Below are positions 23,236-32,828 of a stretch of 64,000 bases of DNA, one piece after another. The position numbers and the translations under genes are program-made. This stretch comes from an uncultured Lachnospiraceae bacterium (lineage in GTDB: Bacteria; Bacillota; Clostridia; Lachnospirales; Lachnospiraceae): contig CACXMK010000001.1 in NCBI GenBank assembly GCA_902768735.1, positions 1 through 64,000 on the forward strand, given 5' to 3'. Numbering within the stretch: the stretch's first letter is position 1; each line of letters begins with the position of its first letter. Under the pieces are notes generated by a model. The model searched no databases. It was given only the letters and a program-made list of their open reading frames with translations, and was not told where the DNA came from.

Positions 23236-26022
23236 CTATTTTGCCATATACCAGTCATCGCCGCTGTGGACGTCGGTCTCAAGGGCGACTTCCATTTCCG
23301 CCGCGCCTCCCATTTCCTCTTCCAGGAGTTTTATGACCTTCTCTTCCTCTTCCGGAACTGTCTCAATCAGGAGTTCGTCGTGGATCTGGAGGATGAGGCG
23401 CGATCCCATCCCTTCCCGAAGCAGTGCCTCGTACACGCGGATCATCGCGATCTTGATGATATCCGCGGCTGTTCCTTGGATCGGGGAGTTCATGGCGACC
23501 CTCTCTCCAAAGGACCGCTGCATGAAGTTGCTGCTCTTCAGCTCAGGCACAGGTCTGCGGCGTCCGTACATTGTCACGGCATATCCGTTTTTCTTTGCAT
23601 CCGCCACCAGTTTATCCAAAAATGCCTTGATACCGGGATAGGTCTTAAAATACGCTTCGATATACTCCGCGGCCTCTTTTCTGGAGATGCTAAGACCCTG
23701 ACTGAGACCGAATGAGCTGATGCCGTAGACAATACCGAAGTTGACTGCCTTGGCGTTCCTTCTCTGCAGGGGTGTCACTTCTTCGAACGGTGTATGGAAG
23801 ACTTTCGACGCCGTGATCCTGTGAATGTCCTCGTTCTCCCTGTACGCGGCGATCAGCTCCTTGTCACCGCTCATATGCGCGAGGATCCTCAGTTCGATCT
23901 GCGAATAATCCGCGTCCGCAAACCGCATCCCTTCTGAAGGGATGAACGCTTTACGGATCCTCTTGCCCATTTCTGTCTTCATCGGGATGTTCTGAAGATT
24001 AGGCTCCGTAGAGCTGAGCCTTCCGGTCGCCGTGATCGTCTGATTGAATCTCGTATGGATCCTTCCGTCTGCGGCGATAAATGCAGTCAGTCCGTCCGCA
24101 TAAGTAGATTTCAGCTTTGTCACGGCTCTGTACTGAAGGATGTCGTTCACCACCGGATATTCCGGTGCCAGCTTTTCAAGGACATCCGCCGCTGTGGAAT
24201 ACCCGGTCTTGGTCTTTTTCCCACCCGGCATTCCGAGCTTTTCAAAGAGGATCACCCCCAGCTGCTTGGGGGAGGCGATATTAAATACCTCTCCGCACTC
24301 CTCATAGATCCTGGCTGCCAGATGATCTGCCATTGTTCCGAGCTCTGTGCTGTATACTGCGAGTGCTTCCGGATCGATACGGATCCCGATCCGCTCCATA
24401 TCGTGCAGGATATAGCTGAGCGGCCGCTCGATCTCTCTGTAGAGACAGATCATACCTTCTTTCTCAAGCTTTTCACCGACAGGCTTCGCCGCCCTTGCAA
24501 ATACGGAAGCCATTTGGCAGGCGTATTTGATAAGTTCCTCTCTTTGCGAACGGAAAGCATCGCCCACGGTCTTTTTGTCAAAGGCCTGTTTCCATGTCGG
24601 ATAGGACTCATCCAGATACTCTGAGGCCGTCATTTCCGGCTGATAGTCACTCTGCAGCGGATTGATAAGATAGCATTCGATGAGCAGGTCATCGATTCCC
24701 TCAAGGCTTAAGCGGTCTTTGAATTCCGCTTCCGCATCGATCTTAAAGAAGGGATACTGGTCTTTTATCCCAAAAGCCGCAATTCTTGCAGGCTCCGCCC
24801 CTTCTCTTTCTGCCGGCGTATTAACGCATACTTCCTTGACAGATCTTCTTAGATTTCCAAGCAGGGAGCAGAGGTCATCCTGCGTCAGCTTCCTTTCTCC
24901 GCATTCACGGGATGTCTCAAGGAATACTGCATTTTTGCCGGTGCAAAGCGCCGCCCCATAGAGTACCGCGCCGTCTTCTTCTCCGTAGCGAACACTATCC
25001 ATGACAGGATAGAAACCGATCACAAGCGGAGACGCCGCCTTTGCCTCGCGCGCCTTTTCGATCAATTCCCCGATGTAATACGCTGCTTCCGCACTGTCCG
25101 AAATGCCCTTGATCGTCAGCTCGTCGTTTCCGGAGACGGCTTCGACGGCTGCCGTATCGAATCTCGGAAGAAGCGCCCTGAAATTCAGTTCCGTGTAGAG
25201 TCTGAACGCTTCGGGTGTATAAAGGTTCCCGACGCGTGCTTCCTCCCAGTCGGTACTGATATCGCAATCCGTCTTGATCGTCACAAGAAAAAGGCTCAGC
25301 CTCGCCAGATCCTCGTTTTCCGCGAGGTTCTTCTTGAGTGCCGGCTTCCCAATCTCGTCAATATGTTCATATACGCCGTCAAGACTGCCGTAGTCTACGA
25401 TCAGCTGTGTCGCCGTTTTTTCTCCGACTTTGGGAACGCCGGGGATATTGTCAGAACTGTCGCCCATGAGTGCTTTGACATCGATAAATGCTTTCGGCGT
25501 CACTTGGTATTTCTCAAGGACATCGGACGCATAGTAGTTTTCGATCACGGTCTGCCCCTTGATCGTCTTTGGGATACGTATGCAGATATGGTCCGACGCG
25601 ATCTGAAGAAGATCCCTGTCGCCGGAAAGAAGGGCGACTTCCATTCCCTGCTCTTCCCCGCGCTTTGCGAGCGTTCCGAGGATGTCGTCAGCTTCGAGCC
25701 CCGCCTGTTCACGGATTTGCACGCCCATAGAGCGCAGGACCTGCTTGATCAGCGGCACCTGCTCCCTCAGCTCGGCGGGCATCGGTTTGCGCGTTCCCTT
25801 GTATTCCGCATAGGTCTCGTGCCTGAATGTCGGAGCGTGCACATCAAACGCCACCGACAGGTAGTCCGCTTTCTCCTCGTCGAGGATCTTGAACAGAATA
25901 TTTAGAAAACCAAAAACAGCACCTGTATGCACCCCGGCTGCATTGGTGAGGTCGGGCATCCCGTAAAATGCCCTGTTCAAAATACTGTGGCCATCCACGA
26001 GCACAAGCTTTTCTTTGTTCAT
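23236..26022 (-). CDS. polA: DNA polymerase I
   Basis: 928-aa repair and Okazaki-fragment polymerase. The N-terminal 5'-3' exonuclease (LVLVDGHSILNRAFYG; AGLEADDILGT; LLSGDRDLLQIAS; GDSSDNIPGVP) covers residues 1-300. The middle domain lacks the DxE motif of a 3'-5' exonuclease, as in Bacillus PolI, so proofreading is likely absent. The polymerase domain has FADADYSQIELRILAH, RRNAKAVNFGIVYG and LQIHDELLIE. The start at 26020-26022 has an AGGGGA-type site; an extension to 26082 runs into the neighbouring gene. Confidence 0.97.
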   Translation of the reverse strand: MNKEKLVLVDGHSILNRAFYGMPDLTNAAGVHTGAVFGFLNILFKILDEEKADYLSVAFDVHAPTFRHETYAEYKGTRKPMPAELREQVPLIKQVLRSMGVQIREQAGLEADDILGTLAKRGEEQGMEVALLSGDRDLLQIASDHICIRIPKTIKGQTVIENYYASDVLEKYQVTPKAFIDVKALMGDSSDNIPGVPKVGEKTATQLIVDYGSLDGVYEHIDEIGKPALKKNLAENEDLARLSLFLVTIKTDCDISTDWEEARVGNLYTPEAFRLYTELNFRALLPRFDTAAVEAVSGNDELTIKGISDSAEAAYYIGELIEKAREAKAASPLVIGFYPVMDSVRYGEEDGAVLYGAALCTGKNAVFLETSRECGERKLTQDDLCSLLGNLRRSVKEVCVNTPAEREGAEPARIAAFGIKDQYPFFKIDAEAEFKDRLSLEGIDDLLIECYLINPLQSDYQPEMTASEYLDESYPTWKQAFDKKTVGDAFRSQREELIKYACQMASVFARAAKPVGEKLEKEGMICLYREIERPLSYILHDMERIGIRIDPEALAVYSTELGTMADHLAARIYEECGEVFNIASPKQLGVILFEKLGMPGGKKTKTGYSTAADVLEKLAPEYPVVNDILQYRAVTKLKSTYADGLTAFIAADGRIHTRFNQTITATGRLSSTEPNLQNIPMKTEMGKRIRKAFIPSEGMRFADADYSQIELRILAHMSGDKELIAAYRENEDIHRITASKVFHTPFEEVTPLQRRNAKAVNFGIVYGISSFGLSQGLSISRKEAAEYIEAYFKTYPGIKAFLDKLVADAKKNGYAVTMYGRRRPVPELKSSNFMQRSFGERVAMNSPIQGTAADIIKIAMIRVYEALLREGMGSRLILQIHDELLIETVPEEEEKVIKLLEEEMGGAAEMEVALETDVHSGDDWYMAK

Positions 26023-26056
26023 TCCCTGCTTTCCCCTGAAATTGCTGATAATAGCA

Positions 26057-26383
26057 TTACTGATAAAACATAACGATTCCAAGCACTATAAGAAAGGCGG
26101 CTGTCGTCATGATCTCTGCCGCGATCGCCGCCTTTTTGATCCCGTTCCTGTACCGAAGCTTTCTGCGCTGCTCATCCATCCACTCCGCGAGGTCCTTGTC
26201 CACGTCAAACGTAGCGCCGGTCTCCAGGCGCTCAAGGCCCTCGTAGATCAGATACTGGATCCTGAGCTCATCCGCGCAGTTTTCACACTCATCAATATGA
26301 TCCAGAAACTCTGACAGTTTCGTTTCCTCCAGCCTGTCGTTCAGAAAGTCCTGTATGAGGCCGGTGAATTCCTTGCATTCCAT
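26057..26383 (-). CDS. Small zf-HC2-like membrane protein
   Basis: 108-aa protein with an N-terminal zinc-finger-like motif (MECKEF, then HIDECENC: C...HxxxCxxC) and one C-terminal membrane helix (AAIAAEIMTTAAFLIVLGIV). The layout is that of anti-sigma-factor zinc-finger proteins, but no sigma-factor gene is adjacent, so it may be a general membrane regulator. I start it at ATG 26381-26383, where the zinc-finger domain begins. A TTG at 26491 would add 36 residues and couple it to cdd; the added residues look degenerate. Confidence 0.65.
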   Translation of the reverse strand: MECKEFTGLIQDFLNDRLEETKLSEFLDHIDECENCADELRIQYLIYEGLERLETGATFDVDKDLAEWMDEQRRKLRYRNGIKKAAIAAEIMTTAAFLIVLGIVMFYQ

Positions 26384-26487
26384 ATCAAATCCCGTTCTGA
26401 TCGCGACATAATCTCGTTTTATCGCATTTTTCAGTCGCGTTTTTAATCCCGTTTCACTTCCGCGTAAAGCGCCTTCACCATTTCCCG

Positions 26488-26928
26488 TCAAACCAGGTTC
26501 CCCGGGCCGAACGATTCCGGAAGGAGCTCTCCGAGAGTATATCTTTTATAATCCTTCTCGCTTCGCGCAGCAATGATCTCAAACGTGTCCGGATCACAGA
26601 ATTCCCGCATGAACTGCCTGCACTCGCCGCAGGGAAAACTGTACTGACCCGCCTCAGGTTCTTTTCCTCCCACAACCGCTATCGCCGTAAAGCTGCGTTC
26701 TCCCTCGCTCAGGGCTTTCACAAAAGCAGTCCTCTCAGCACAGATCCCTACGGAATACGCAGCATTCTCAACGTTGCATCCTCCGTAAACACGGCCGCCC
26801 TCTGTGAGGAGCGCTGCACCGACAGAGAATTCCGAATAAGGACAATAGGACCGTTTCCTCATCTCCATCGCCTTCCGAATGAGTGTTTCCACTGTCTCTG
26901 AAGGAGCATTCTGTCCATTAGCGTTCAT
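26488..26928 (-). CDS. cdd: Cytidine deaminase
   Basis: 146-aa pyrimidine salvage enzyme converting cytidine or deoxycytidine to uridine forms. Motifs: [40 protein letters not shown] with the catalytic HAE/CAE-type segment reading CAE, and the zinc pair [12 protein letters not shown]. The start at ATG 26926-26928 is preceded by AAAGGAG; it overlaps the stop of the uridine phosphorylase gene by 11 nt. The two enzymes act in sequence on cytidine. Confidence 0.95.
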   Translation of the reverse strand: MNANGQNAPSETVETLIRKAMEMRKRSYCPYSEFSVGAALLTEGGRVYGGCNVENAAYSVGICAERTAFVKALSEGERSFTAIAVVGGKEPEAGQYSFPCGECRQFMREFCDPDTFEIIAARSEKDYKRYTLGELLPESFGPGNLV

Positions 26929-27745
26929 CCGCATCTCCTTTTTCACGGCCGTTCTGAAGACCGGCCCTTTCTCTGTCCCTTCTGATCAGGATCCGTACCG
27001 CTTCGATCGCCGTCCTGATCGCGCTGTCCGTATCGTGTACGACAGGATTGGAGAGTCCCTTCGCTGCTCTCGTCTGGTTCGCCATAGTCAGAAGAACCGT
27101 TCCTGTCCTTAACCTGCGATAACTCCCTACAATGAACAGTGTCGCAGACTCCATCTCCGAAGCCAGGCAGCCCATCTTTAAGAAAGCGTTCCAATTCTGC
27201 AGAAGAACGCTGCTCTGCGGAAGCAGTTCCGGGTTGTGCTGTCCGTAAAAAGCGTCTTTGCAGTGCACAACGCCGATGTGGCGCCGCATTCCGAGCGTCT
27301 GCGCCGCTTCGTCGAGCGCCGTCACAATCCCGTAATCTGCCACAGCCGGATACTCGATCGGTGCGTACTCTCTGCTCGTTCCGTCCATGCGGATCGACCC
27401 GCTGGCGATCACGAGGTCGCCACTTAAGACGTCTTCCTGCATCCCGCCACAGGTGCCTACCCTGATAAAGGTATCCGCACCGCAGTTTGCGAGTTCTTCG
27501 ATCGCGATCGCGGCAGAAGGGCCGCCGATCCCTGTAGAGGTCACGCTCACCTTTTCTCCGTCGATCGTTCCTGTATAAGTTATATACTCTCTGTTGTCCG
27601 CCACAAAGACAGGGTTGTCAAAATACCGGGCGATCAGAGCACATCGCTTGGGATCCCCGGGAAGAAGGACATATCGTCCGACTTCTCCTTCGGCAACCTG
27701 AATGTGATACTGTCTGTTGGGATCGGTGGAATACTTAGGGATCAT
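26918..27745 (-). CDS. udp: Uridine phosphorylase
   Basis: Nucleoside phosphorylase, about 275 aa, cleaving uridine with phosphate to uracil and ribose-1-phosphate. Motifs: [46 protein letters not shown] and SEMESATLF, typical of Udp. ATGs at 27751 and 27745 are possible; AAAGGAG sits 2 nt from the first and 8 nt from the second, so I prefer 27745. It overlaps cdd downstream. The pair fits with the nucleoside importer 8 kb away. Confidence 0.9.
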   Translation of the reverse strand: MIPKYSTDPNRQYHIQVAEGEVGRYVLLPGDPKRCALIARYFDNPVFVADNREYITYTGTIDGEKVSVTSTGIGGPSAAIAIEELANCGADTFIRVGTCGGMQEDVLSGDLVIASGSIRMDGTSREYAPIEYPAVADYGIVTALDEAAQTLGMRRHIGVVHCKDAFYGQHNPELLPQSSVLLQNWNAFLKMGCLASEMESATLFIVGSYRRLRTGTVLLTMANQTRAAKGLSNPVVHDTDSAIRTAIEAVRILIRRDRERAGLQNGREKGDADER

Positions 27746-27778
27746 GGTCATATCTCCTTTATTCTTTTCTCGATTTAT

Positions 27779-27859
27779 TAGCAGATTTTTCGAAATAGCC
27801 CGTTTATTGAATCATACGTTTAGTAAATCACCTGTTTGTCGAAGTGGCGGTTTATCGAA
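27779..27859 (-). repeat. Degenerate 16-bp tandem array at the 3' end of the histidine kinase gene
   Basis: Units at 27844, 27828, 27812 and 27796 (16 bp each) and 27779 (17 bp) share a TTCGATAAAC-like core on the minus strand. The TAA stop of the kinase lies in the first unit, and each of the next three units carries at least one stop triplet. Confidence 0.65.
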
Positions 27860-29588
27860 GTACCCGCCGGAGCACATAGCGAAGTGCCAGCACGTCTACC
27901 GGTTTGGTGATATATGCGTCCATGCCGGACTCGGCGGCTTTGATCCGGTCCTCCTTGAACGCATTAGCTGTCATCGCGATGATCGGAATATGCGCCCTGC
28001 TGCGATCAGGAAGCGCGCGTATCCTCTCTGTAGTCTCATAGCCGTCCATGATCGGCATCTGGATATCCATAAGCACTGCGGAATAATACCACGGATCGTT
28101 CTCGACGATCCTTTGCAGCGCTCTCCTGCCGTTTTCCGCGGATTCAACTTTAAAACCGTCTTCTGTGAGCATCTCTTCTGCGATCTCACGGTTGAGAGGA
28201 TTATCCTCCACAAGAAGCAGTCTTCTTCCTTCTATCCAGCCCACATCTGCGTTCTTTCTGCCTGCGGAAGCCGGGTTTTCCTGGAATACTGCCAGATCAT
28301 CGCTGCTGATCTGTTCCGTATTCTGCGCTGCCTCTGCCGCGTCCGTCTCTTCCTGTGCTCCGCCCGCTTCCCTGAACGGTCGGAATTCCAGTTCCACTGT
28401 GACAACAGTGCCGGCATCCTCTTCGCTTTCGACGTTGATATTGCCTCCCATAAGGTCGACGATCCCCTTCGCGATCGACATGCCGAGTCCGCTTCCGTAT
28501 GACGTGCTTCCGATCCTCCCGCTTTCTCTCTCGAAAGGTTCGAACACATGACTCAAAAACTCCCTGCTGATCCCGATCCCGTTGTCACTGACGCGGAATC
28601 TGTACCGGCAGTATTTCCTGTTTCCGATAAACGGTTCCTGCAGGATCTCAAGACACACTTCTCCGCCCGACGGCGTGTACTTGACTGCATTGCTCAGAAG
28701 GTTTAAGAGCAGCTGTGTGATCCTCGTCTCATCACAGTAAACTTCCGGCATCAGGACTCTGGAGGTATCCACGGTGAATCTGAGTCCTTTGTTTGTGATC
28801 TGTGTCTGCAGGATCTTCTGTACATTTCCGGCAATGCTCCGCAGGTCACACCTGTCCTCGCTGATCGTGATCCTTCCGCTCTCGATCCTGCTCATGTCGA
28901 GGACGTTATTGATAAGGCTCAGCAGATGATTGCTGGAAGTGCGGATCTTATCGAGCGAGTCCTTTACTTTTTCCGTATTATTGAGATTTGCGGAAGCGAT
29001 GTTGGTAAATCCGATGATCGCGTTCATCGGCGTTCTGATGTCGTGGGACATGTTGGTGAGGAACGTGCTCTTGGCGGAATCCGCGCTCCTTGCACGCTCG
29101 AGCGCGCCTTCAAACAGTTTCCTCTGCTGCATTTCCCTGCTCATCTCATCCTGAATGCAGGAGACACCGACAAAAGCTTTAAGGCCTCCTTCCGCAGGTA
29201 TCATTCTCATCCTGAAATATTCAGGGCCTTTGCTCGTGATCGCCCTGAATACGATACTTAAGGATTCATCGCTCTTTAGTCTGTTCTTGAGGCTCTCCAG
29301 GCTGATGGCGCCCACGAACAGCTCGTAATCATAGGGGTATACGCAGTGGTCAGCGACGTCGATCATCGTGACCGAAAATCTATCCTTCAGCCAGCCTGAC
29401 AGGCTTCGGGTAAACCTGGCTGATATTTTAAAGATCTCATAGGAGTCATTGCGCAGATCCAGCATCAGGGCCAGCTCATATTCCCTTAAAAGCGCGTCGA
29501 GGATCACTTTCTGTCTGTCCGACAGGCCTTTTCCCGTGTCGGCCTCTCCTTCGCTTTTCTGAAGGCCTTGACTCATTTTTACACTCAT
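27852..29588 (-). CDS. Soluble hybrid sensor histidine kinase
   Basis: 578-aa two-component protein with no visible membrane segment. A PAS-like sensor (about residues 35-160) is followed by HisKA with STFLTNMSHDIRTPMNAIIGF (phospho-accepting His about 185), an HATPase domain (LLLNLLSNAVKYTPSGG; VSDNGIGISREFL; YGSGLGMSIAKGIVDLMGG), an acidic linker, and a receiver domain (LLLVEDNPLNREIAEEML; VLMDIQMPIMDGYET with the acceptor Asp; MTANAF). No separate response-regulator gene is adjacent. Output is unknown; such proteins often pass phosphate to a distant partner. Confidence 0.9.
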   Translation of the reverse strand: MSVKMSQGLQKSEGEADTGKGLSDRQKVILDALLREYELALMLDLRNDSYEIFKISARFTRSLSGWLKDRFSVTMIDVADHCVYPYDYELFVGAISLESLKNRLKSDESLSIVFRAITSKGPEYFRMRMIPAEGGLKAFVGVSCIQDEMSREMQQRKLFEGALERARSADSAKSTFLTNMSHDIRTPMNAIIGFTNIASANLNNTEKVKDSLDKIRTSSNHLLSLINNVLDMSRIESGRITISEDRCDLRSIAGNVQKILQTQITNKGLRFTVDTSRVLMPEVYCDETRITQLLLNLLSNAVKYTPSGGEVCLEILQEPFIGNRKYCRYRFRVSDNGIGISREFLSHVFEPFERESGRIGSTSYGSGLGMSIAKGIVDLMGGNINVESEEDAGTVVTVELEFRPFREAGGAQEETDAAEAAQNTEQISSDDLAVFQENPASAGRKNADVGWIEGRRLLLVEDNPLNREIAEEMLTEDGFKVESAENGRRALQRIVENDPWYYSAVLMDIQMPIMDGYETTERIRALPDRSRAHIPIIAMTANAFKEDRIKAAESGMDAYITKPVDVLALRYVLRRVLR

Positions 29589-29713
29589 CTGTTTTTTGCC
29601 TCTTTCCTGGTTTTGTGTCCGAACATTCCTAAACTTCTTCTTATGATACCATCACAGGGGCAAAAATCTCAATATCGCATGAAATTTCCTGTTCTAAATT
29701 CTCCGGAACATGC

Positions 29714-29788
29714 TATAATAGCAAACACAGTGCATTTTTGTATACAATGATTCAATATGGTCATTCGATGCGGTGTATTTGCTATAAT
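29714..29788 (+). promoter_or_regulatory. Two extended -10 promoters upstream of citrate synthase
   Basis: TGCTATAAT occurs twice on the plus strand, with TATAAT at 29714-29719 and 29783-29788, both lacking a clear -35 and relying on the TG extension. The distal one sits in the palindrome GCTATAATAGC, a possible operator. Confidence 0.5.
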
Positions 29789-29822
29789 GGATTTCATTTG
29801 ACGATCAATAAGGAGATTTAAC

Positions 29823-31178
29823 ATGTACAACAACAAGGATTTCCACGACGACAATATTCTCGCCAGATTCTTCGGAAGATCCTCGAACTATACATATATT
29901 GCCAATCCGCTTTTTAAGGAATTCAATGTCAAAAAAGGTCTGCGCAACGAGGACGGCACCGGTGTACGGATCGGCCTCACAAAGGTCTGCGACGTTATCG
30001 GTTACACCAATGACGCTGAGGGCAATGTCATTCCCTGTGAAGGAGACCTCATTTACCGCGGATACAGCATCAAGGACCTCCTTGCGAACCGCTACAAACA
30101 CTACGGCTTTGAAGAGACCGTTTTCCTTCTTCTCTTCGGATATCTGCCGGACCGCACTGAATTCAACAATTTCAGGAAGTGCCTCTCGGACCGCTACGAT
30201 CTGCCGATGGACTTTCTGACAAACGAGATTTTAAGGAATCCTTCGAGGAACCTTATGAACAAGCTGCAGTCCTGCACGATCTCGCTGTACAATTACGCGC
30301 AGGATCCCGATGCGCAGGACACCTACCAGACGCTCCTTAAGGGGATCGATCTTGTGGCGAAGTTCCCCTCCATTGGATGCTATTCGTATTTTGCCAAGAT
30401 GCATCATTTTTACAGGCAGTCCCTGATCATCCACTATCCGAGGCCGGAATACTCCATCGCGGAGAACATCCTGTACATGCTTAGGAGCGACGGAAAATTT
30501 ACGGAGCACGAGGCTTCCGTGCTGGACGCACTCCTCATGATCCATGCCGAGCACGGCGGCGGTAACAACTCCACATTCACGAACGTTGTCATGGGTTCTA
30601 CGGGAACAGACCTGTATTCAGCGATCTGCGGTTCCATCGGATCCCTTAAGGGCCCCAAGCACGGAGGCGCAAATATCAGCGTCAGCAAGATGATGCAGCA
30701 GATCATCGCGGACACCCGTTATTCCTGTGACGAAAAGCTCATCAGAAGCATCGTGGAGAGTATCCTGGATAAGGATTACTTTGATAATTCCGGACTGGTC
30801 TATGGCTTTGGCCATGCCGTTTATACGCTCACAGATCCCCGCTGCGAGCTTCTCCGTTCTCTCTGCAAGACACTCGCAGAGGAACAGGGATGTCCCGAGC
30901 GGTACACGTTCTATGAGACATTTGAAAAGATGGTCAAGCAGATCGTATACGAGAGGATCCAGAAGCCGATCTGTGCGAATGTCGACTATTATTCCGGATT
31001 TGCCTATACAATGCTCGGCATCCCGGAAGACCTGTTCACTCCTCTGTTCGCCATCTCGCGCATTGCCGGATGGGTCGCTCACAACGTGGAGAACAAGATG
31101 TACGACGGCAAGATCATGCGGCCCGCCACGAAGTATATCGGTGAGCATCGCAAGTATGTGCCTCTCAAGAAACGATGA
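29823..31178 (+). CDS. gltA: Citrate synthase
   Basis: Condenses acetyl-CoA and oxaloacetate to citrate. The 451-aa product has the three catalytic positions: His in HAEHGGGNNSTF, His in VYGFGHAVYTLTDPR and Asp in ANVDYYSGF. KGPKHGGAN and RIAGWVAHNVENKM are further family text. The N terminus is longer than in E. coli GltA and resembles clostridial citrate/2-methylcitrate synthases. Start ATG 29823 with AAGGAGATTT upstream. It stands alone on the plus strand, with a bidirectional terminator after it. Confidence 0.95.
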   Translation: MYNNKDFHDDNILARFFGRSSNYTYIANPLFKEFNVKKGLRNEDGTGVRIGLTKVCDVIGYTNDAEGNVIPCEGDLIYRGYSIKDLLANRYKHYGFEETVFLLLFGYLPDRTEFNNFRKCLSDRYDLPMDFLTNEILRNPSRNLMNKLQSCTISLYNYAQDPDAQDTYQTLLKGIDLVAKFPSIGCYSYFAKMHHFYRQSLIIHYPRPEYSIAENILYMLRSDGKFTEHEASVLDALLMIHAEHGGGNNSTFTNVVMGSTGTDLYSAICGSIGSLKGPKHGGANISVSKMMQQIIADTRYSCDEKLIRSIVESILDKDYFDNSGLVYGFGHAVYTLTDPRCELLRSLCKTLAEEQGCPERYTFYETFEKMVKQIVYERIQKPICANVDYYSGFAYTMLGIPEDLFTPLFAISRIAGWVAHNVENKMYDGKIMRPATKYIGEHRKYVPLKKR

Positions 31179-31211
31179 TCACAAAACGATGATCACAAAA
31201 CGGTGACCACA
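31170..31211 (+). repeat. Three 14-bp tandem units at the citrate synthase stop
   Basis: AAACGATGATCACA at 31170 and 31184, AAACGGTGACCACA at 31198. The gltA TGA lies in the first unit and every unit repeats TGA; the 14-nt period puts these in three frames. Confidence 0.9.
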
Positions 31212-31219
31212 GACACAGT

Positions 31220-31259
31220 AAAAAAAGTGAGACAAAGAGTTCCTTTGTCTCACTTTTTT
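31220..31259. terminator. Bidirectional terminator between gltA and the PurF-like gene
   Basis: A 17-bp stem (31221-31237 with 31243-31259), loop AGTTC, A run and T run flanking. Confidence 0.9.
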
Positions 31260-31275
31260 ATGCCTTATACAATGA

Positions 31276-32700
31276 TCATTCCCTGCCGCTCCAGCAATAT
31301 GTGCAGAGGTTACAGGGCTCGATCCCTACCGCTTCGATCATGTCGTCGAGACGATGATAGTGAAGGGATGTGAAATTCAGTTCCTTGCGTATTGCTTCCA
31401 ACATCGCCTGGTACTGGTCGGAATCGGGATCCGTATACTTTTCAAGCATACTGTCTGTAAAATCAGATGTTCCCTCGAGGCACTTCATCTTCCTTCTCGT
31501 GATCAGTTCATCCTCAGAATCGGATCTCGAAAAATTCAGATATTTGCAGCCAAATACCAGGGGTGGACAGGCAGGGCGGATATGAACTTCTTTCGCGCCG
31601 CTCTTGTAAAGGTATTCTGTCGTCTCGCGAAGCTGCGTGCCGCGCACGATAGAGTCGTCGATCAGAAGGAGCTTTTTCCCGCCGATCAGCGCGTGGATCG
31701 GGATCAGTTTCATCTTCGCGATGAGGTCCCTTCTGCTCTGATGTGTCGGCATAAAGGACCTGGGCCATGTGGGCGTATACTTCACAAACGGCCTCGCAAA
31801 AGGAACGCTGGATGTATTCGCGTATCCGACCGCATGAGCGACCCCGGAGTCCGGAACGCCTGCGACACAATCCGGTTGGATATCGCCGCGCCGCATATCT
31901 CTCTCCGCGAGTTTCCTGCCACAGCCATATCTCATATCTTCCACGTTTACCCCCTCATAGGAGGACGCCGGGAATCCGTAATAGATCCAAAGGAACGTGC
32001 AGATCCGCATTTTCTTCCTGGCAGGGACCAGCACTTCATAGCCCTCGGGTTCGATAAAGACCACTTCTCCCGGGCCGAGTTCCTTTTCAGGCAGATAACC
32101 GAGATTCAGATAAGAAAAACTTTCAAAGCAGATGCAATACCCTGTGCTTTTCCTTCCGATGACTGCGGGAGTCCTTCCCAGCTTATCCCTGGAAGCATAG
32201 ATCCCGCGGGGCGTCATAATAAGGAACGTCATCGATCCTTCGATCATATCCTGCGCATACAGGATCCCTTCCACAATATTGCTCTTCTGGTTGATCAGTG
32301 AAGCCACCATCTCTGTCGGGTTGATGTCGCCGCCGCTCATCTCAAGGAAATGCGAGTGCGTTCCGCCAAAGAGCATGTCAGTCAGTTCTTTTATATTATT
32401 GATCTTTCCTACTGTTGTGATCGCGTATGTGCCGTGATGCGAGCGCACGATCAGAGGCTGGGGCTCGTAATCGCTGATACAGCCGATTCCGAGATTTCCC
32501 TTCATCTTCTCCAGATCCTTTTCGAACTTGGGTCTGAAATTGGAGCTCTCAATATTATGGATCGCCCTGTCGAATCCTTTTTCGGAATCATAGACCGCCA
32601 TTCCGGCGCGCCTCGTTCCAAGGTGCGAGTGATAATCCGTTCCGTAAAAAAGATCAAAAACAACATCTTCGCGCAGTGCAGCGCCAAAAAAACCACCCAT
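31276..32700 (-). CDS. PurF-like amidophosphoribosyltransferase without catalytic cysteine
   Basis: 474-aa relative of glutamine PRPP amidotransferase. The phosphoribosyltransferase part is intact: PRPP motif KLLLIDDSIVRGTQLRETTE, GVPDSGVAHAVGYA and FKR-like text, plus a C-terminal CNLCTYCW pair resembling the Fe-S ligands of PurF. The N-terminal Ntn glutaminase domain starts MGGFFGAALREDVVFDLFYG instead of the usual MCGIFG, so the nucleophilic Cys is Gly and glutamine hydrolysis should not occur. The RGQES-type segment reads HLGTRRAGMAVY. Start ATG 32700 with GGAGG 6 nt upstream. It stands apart from other pur genes. It may use free ammonia or be regulatory. Confidence 0.8.
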   Translation of the reverse strand: MGGFFGAALREDVVFDLFYGTDYHSHLGTRRAGMAVYDSEKGFDRAIHNIESSNFRPKFEKDLEKMKGNLGIGCISDYEPQPLIVRSHHGTYAITTVGKINNIKELTDMLFGGTHSHFLEMSGGDINPTEMVASLINQKSNIVEGILYAQDMIEGSMTFLIMTPRGIYASRDKLGRTPAVIGRKSTGYCICFESFSYLNLGYLPEKELGPGEVVFIEPEGYEVLVPARKKMRICTFLWIYYGFPASSYEGVNVEDMRYGCGRKLAERDMRRGDIQPDCVAGVPDSGVAHAVGYANTSSVPFARPFVKYTPTWPRSFMPTHQSRRDLIAKMKLIPIHALIGGKKLLLIDDSIVRGTQLRETTEYLYKSGAKEVHIRPACPPLVFGCKYLNFSRSDSEDELITRRKMKCLEGTSDFTDSMLEKYTDPDSDQYQAMLEAIRKELNFTSLHYHRLDDMIEAVGIEPCNLCTYCWSGRE

Positions 32701-32750
32701 GAAGCCTCCTAATACTCAGTTCCACGTAAATCAACCAGCATTTCATGCTT

Positions 32751-32779
32751 ATCATAGCATTCGCCAACGCATTTTGAAA
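32751..32779 (-). promoter_or_regulatory. Promoter of the PurF-like gene
   Basis: TTTCAA (32774-32779), 17-nt spacer, TATGAT (32751-32756) with an extended TG on the minus strand. Confidence 0.5.
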
Positions 32780-32828
32780 CTTGTGGAATCCACTAAATAT
32801 CAGAGCCATCAGAGATGGTTTTGGTCAA

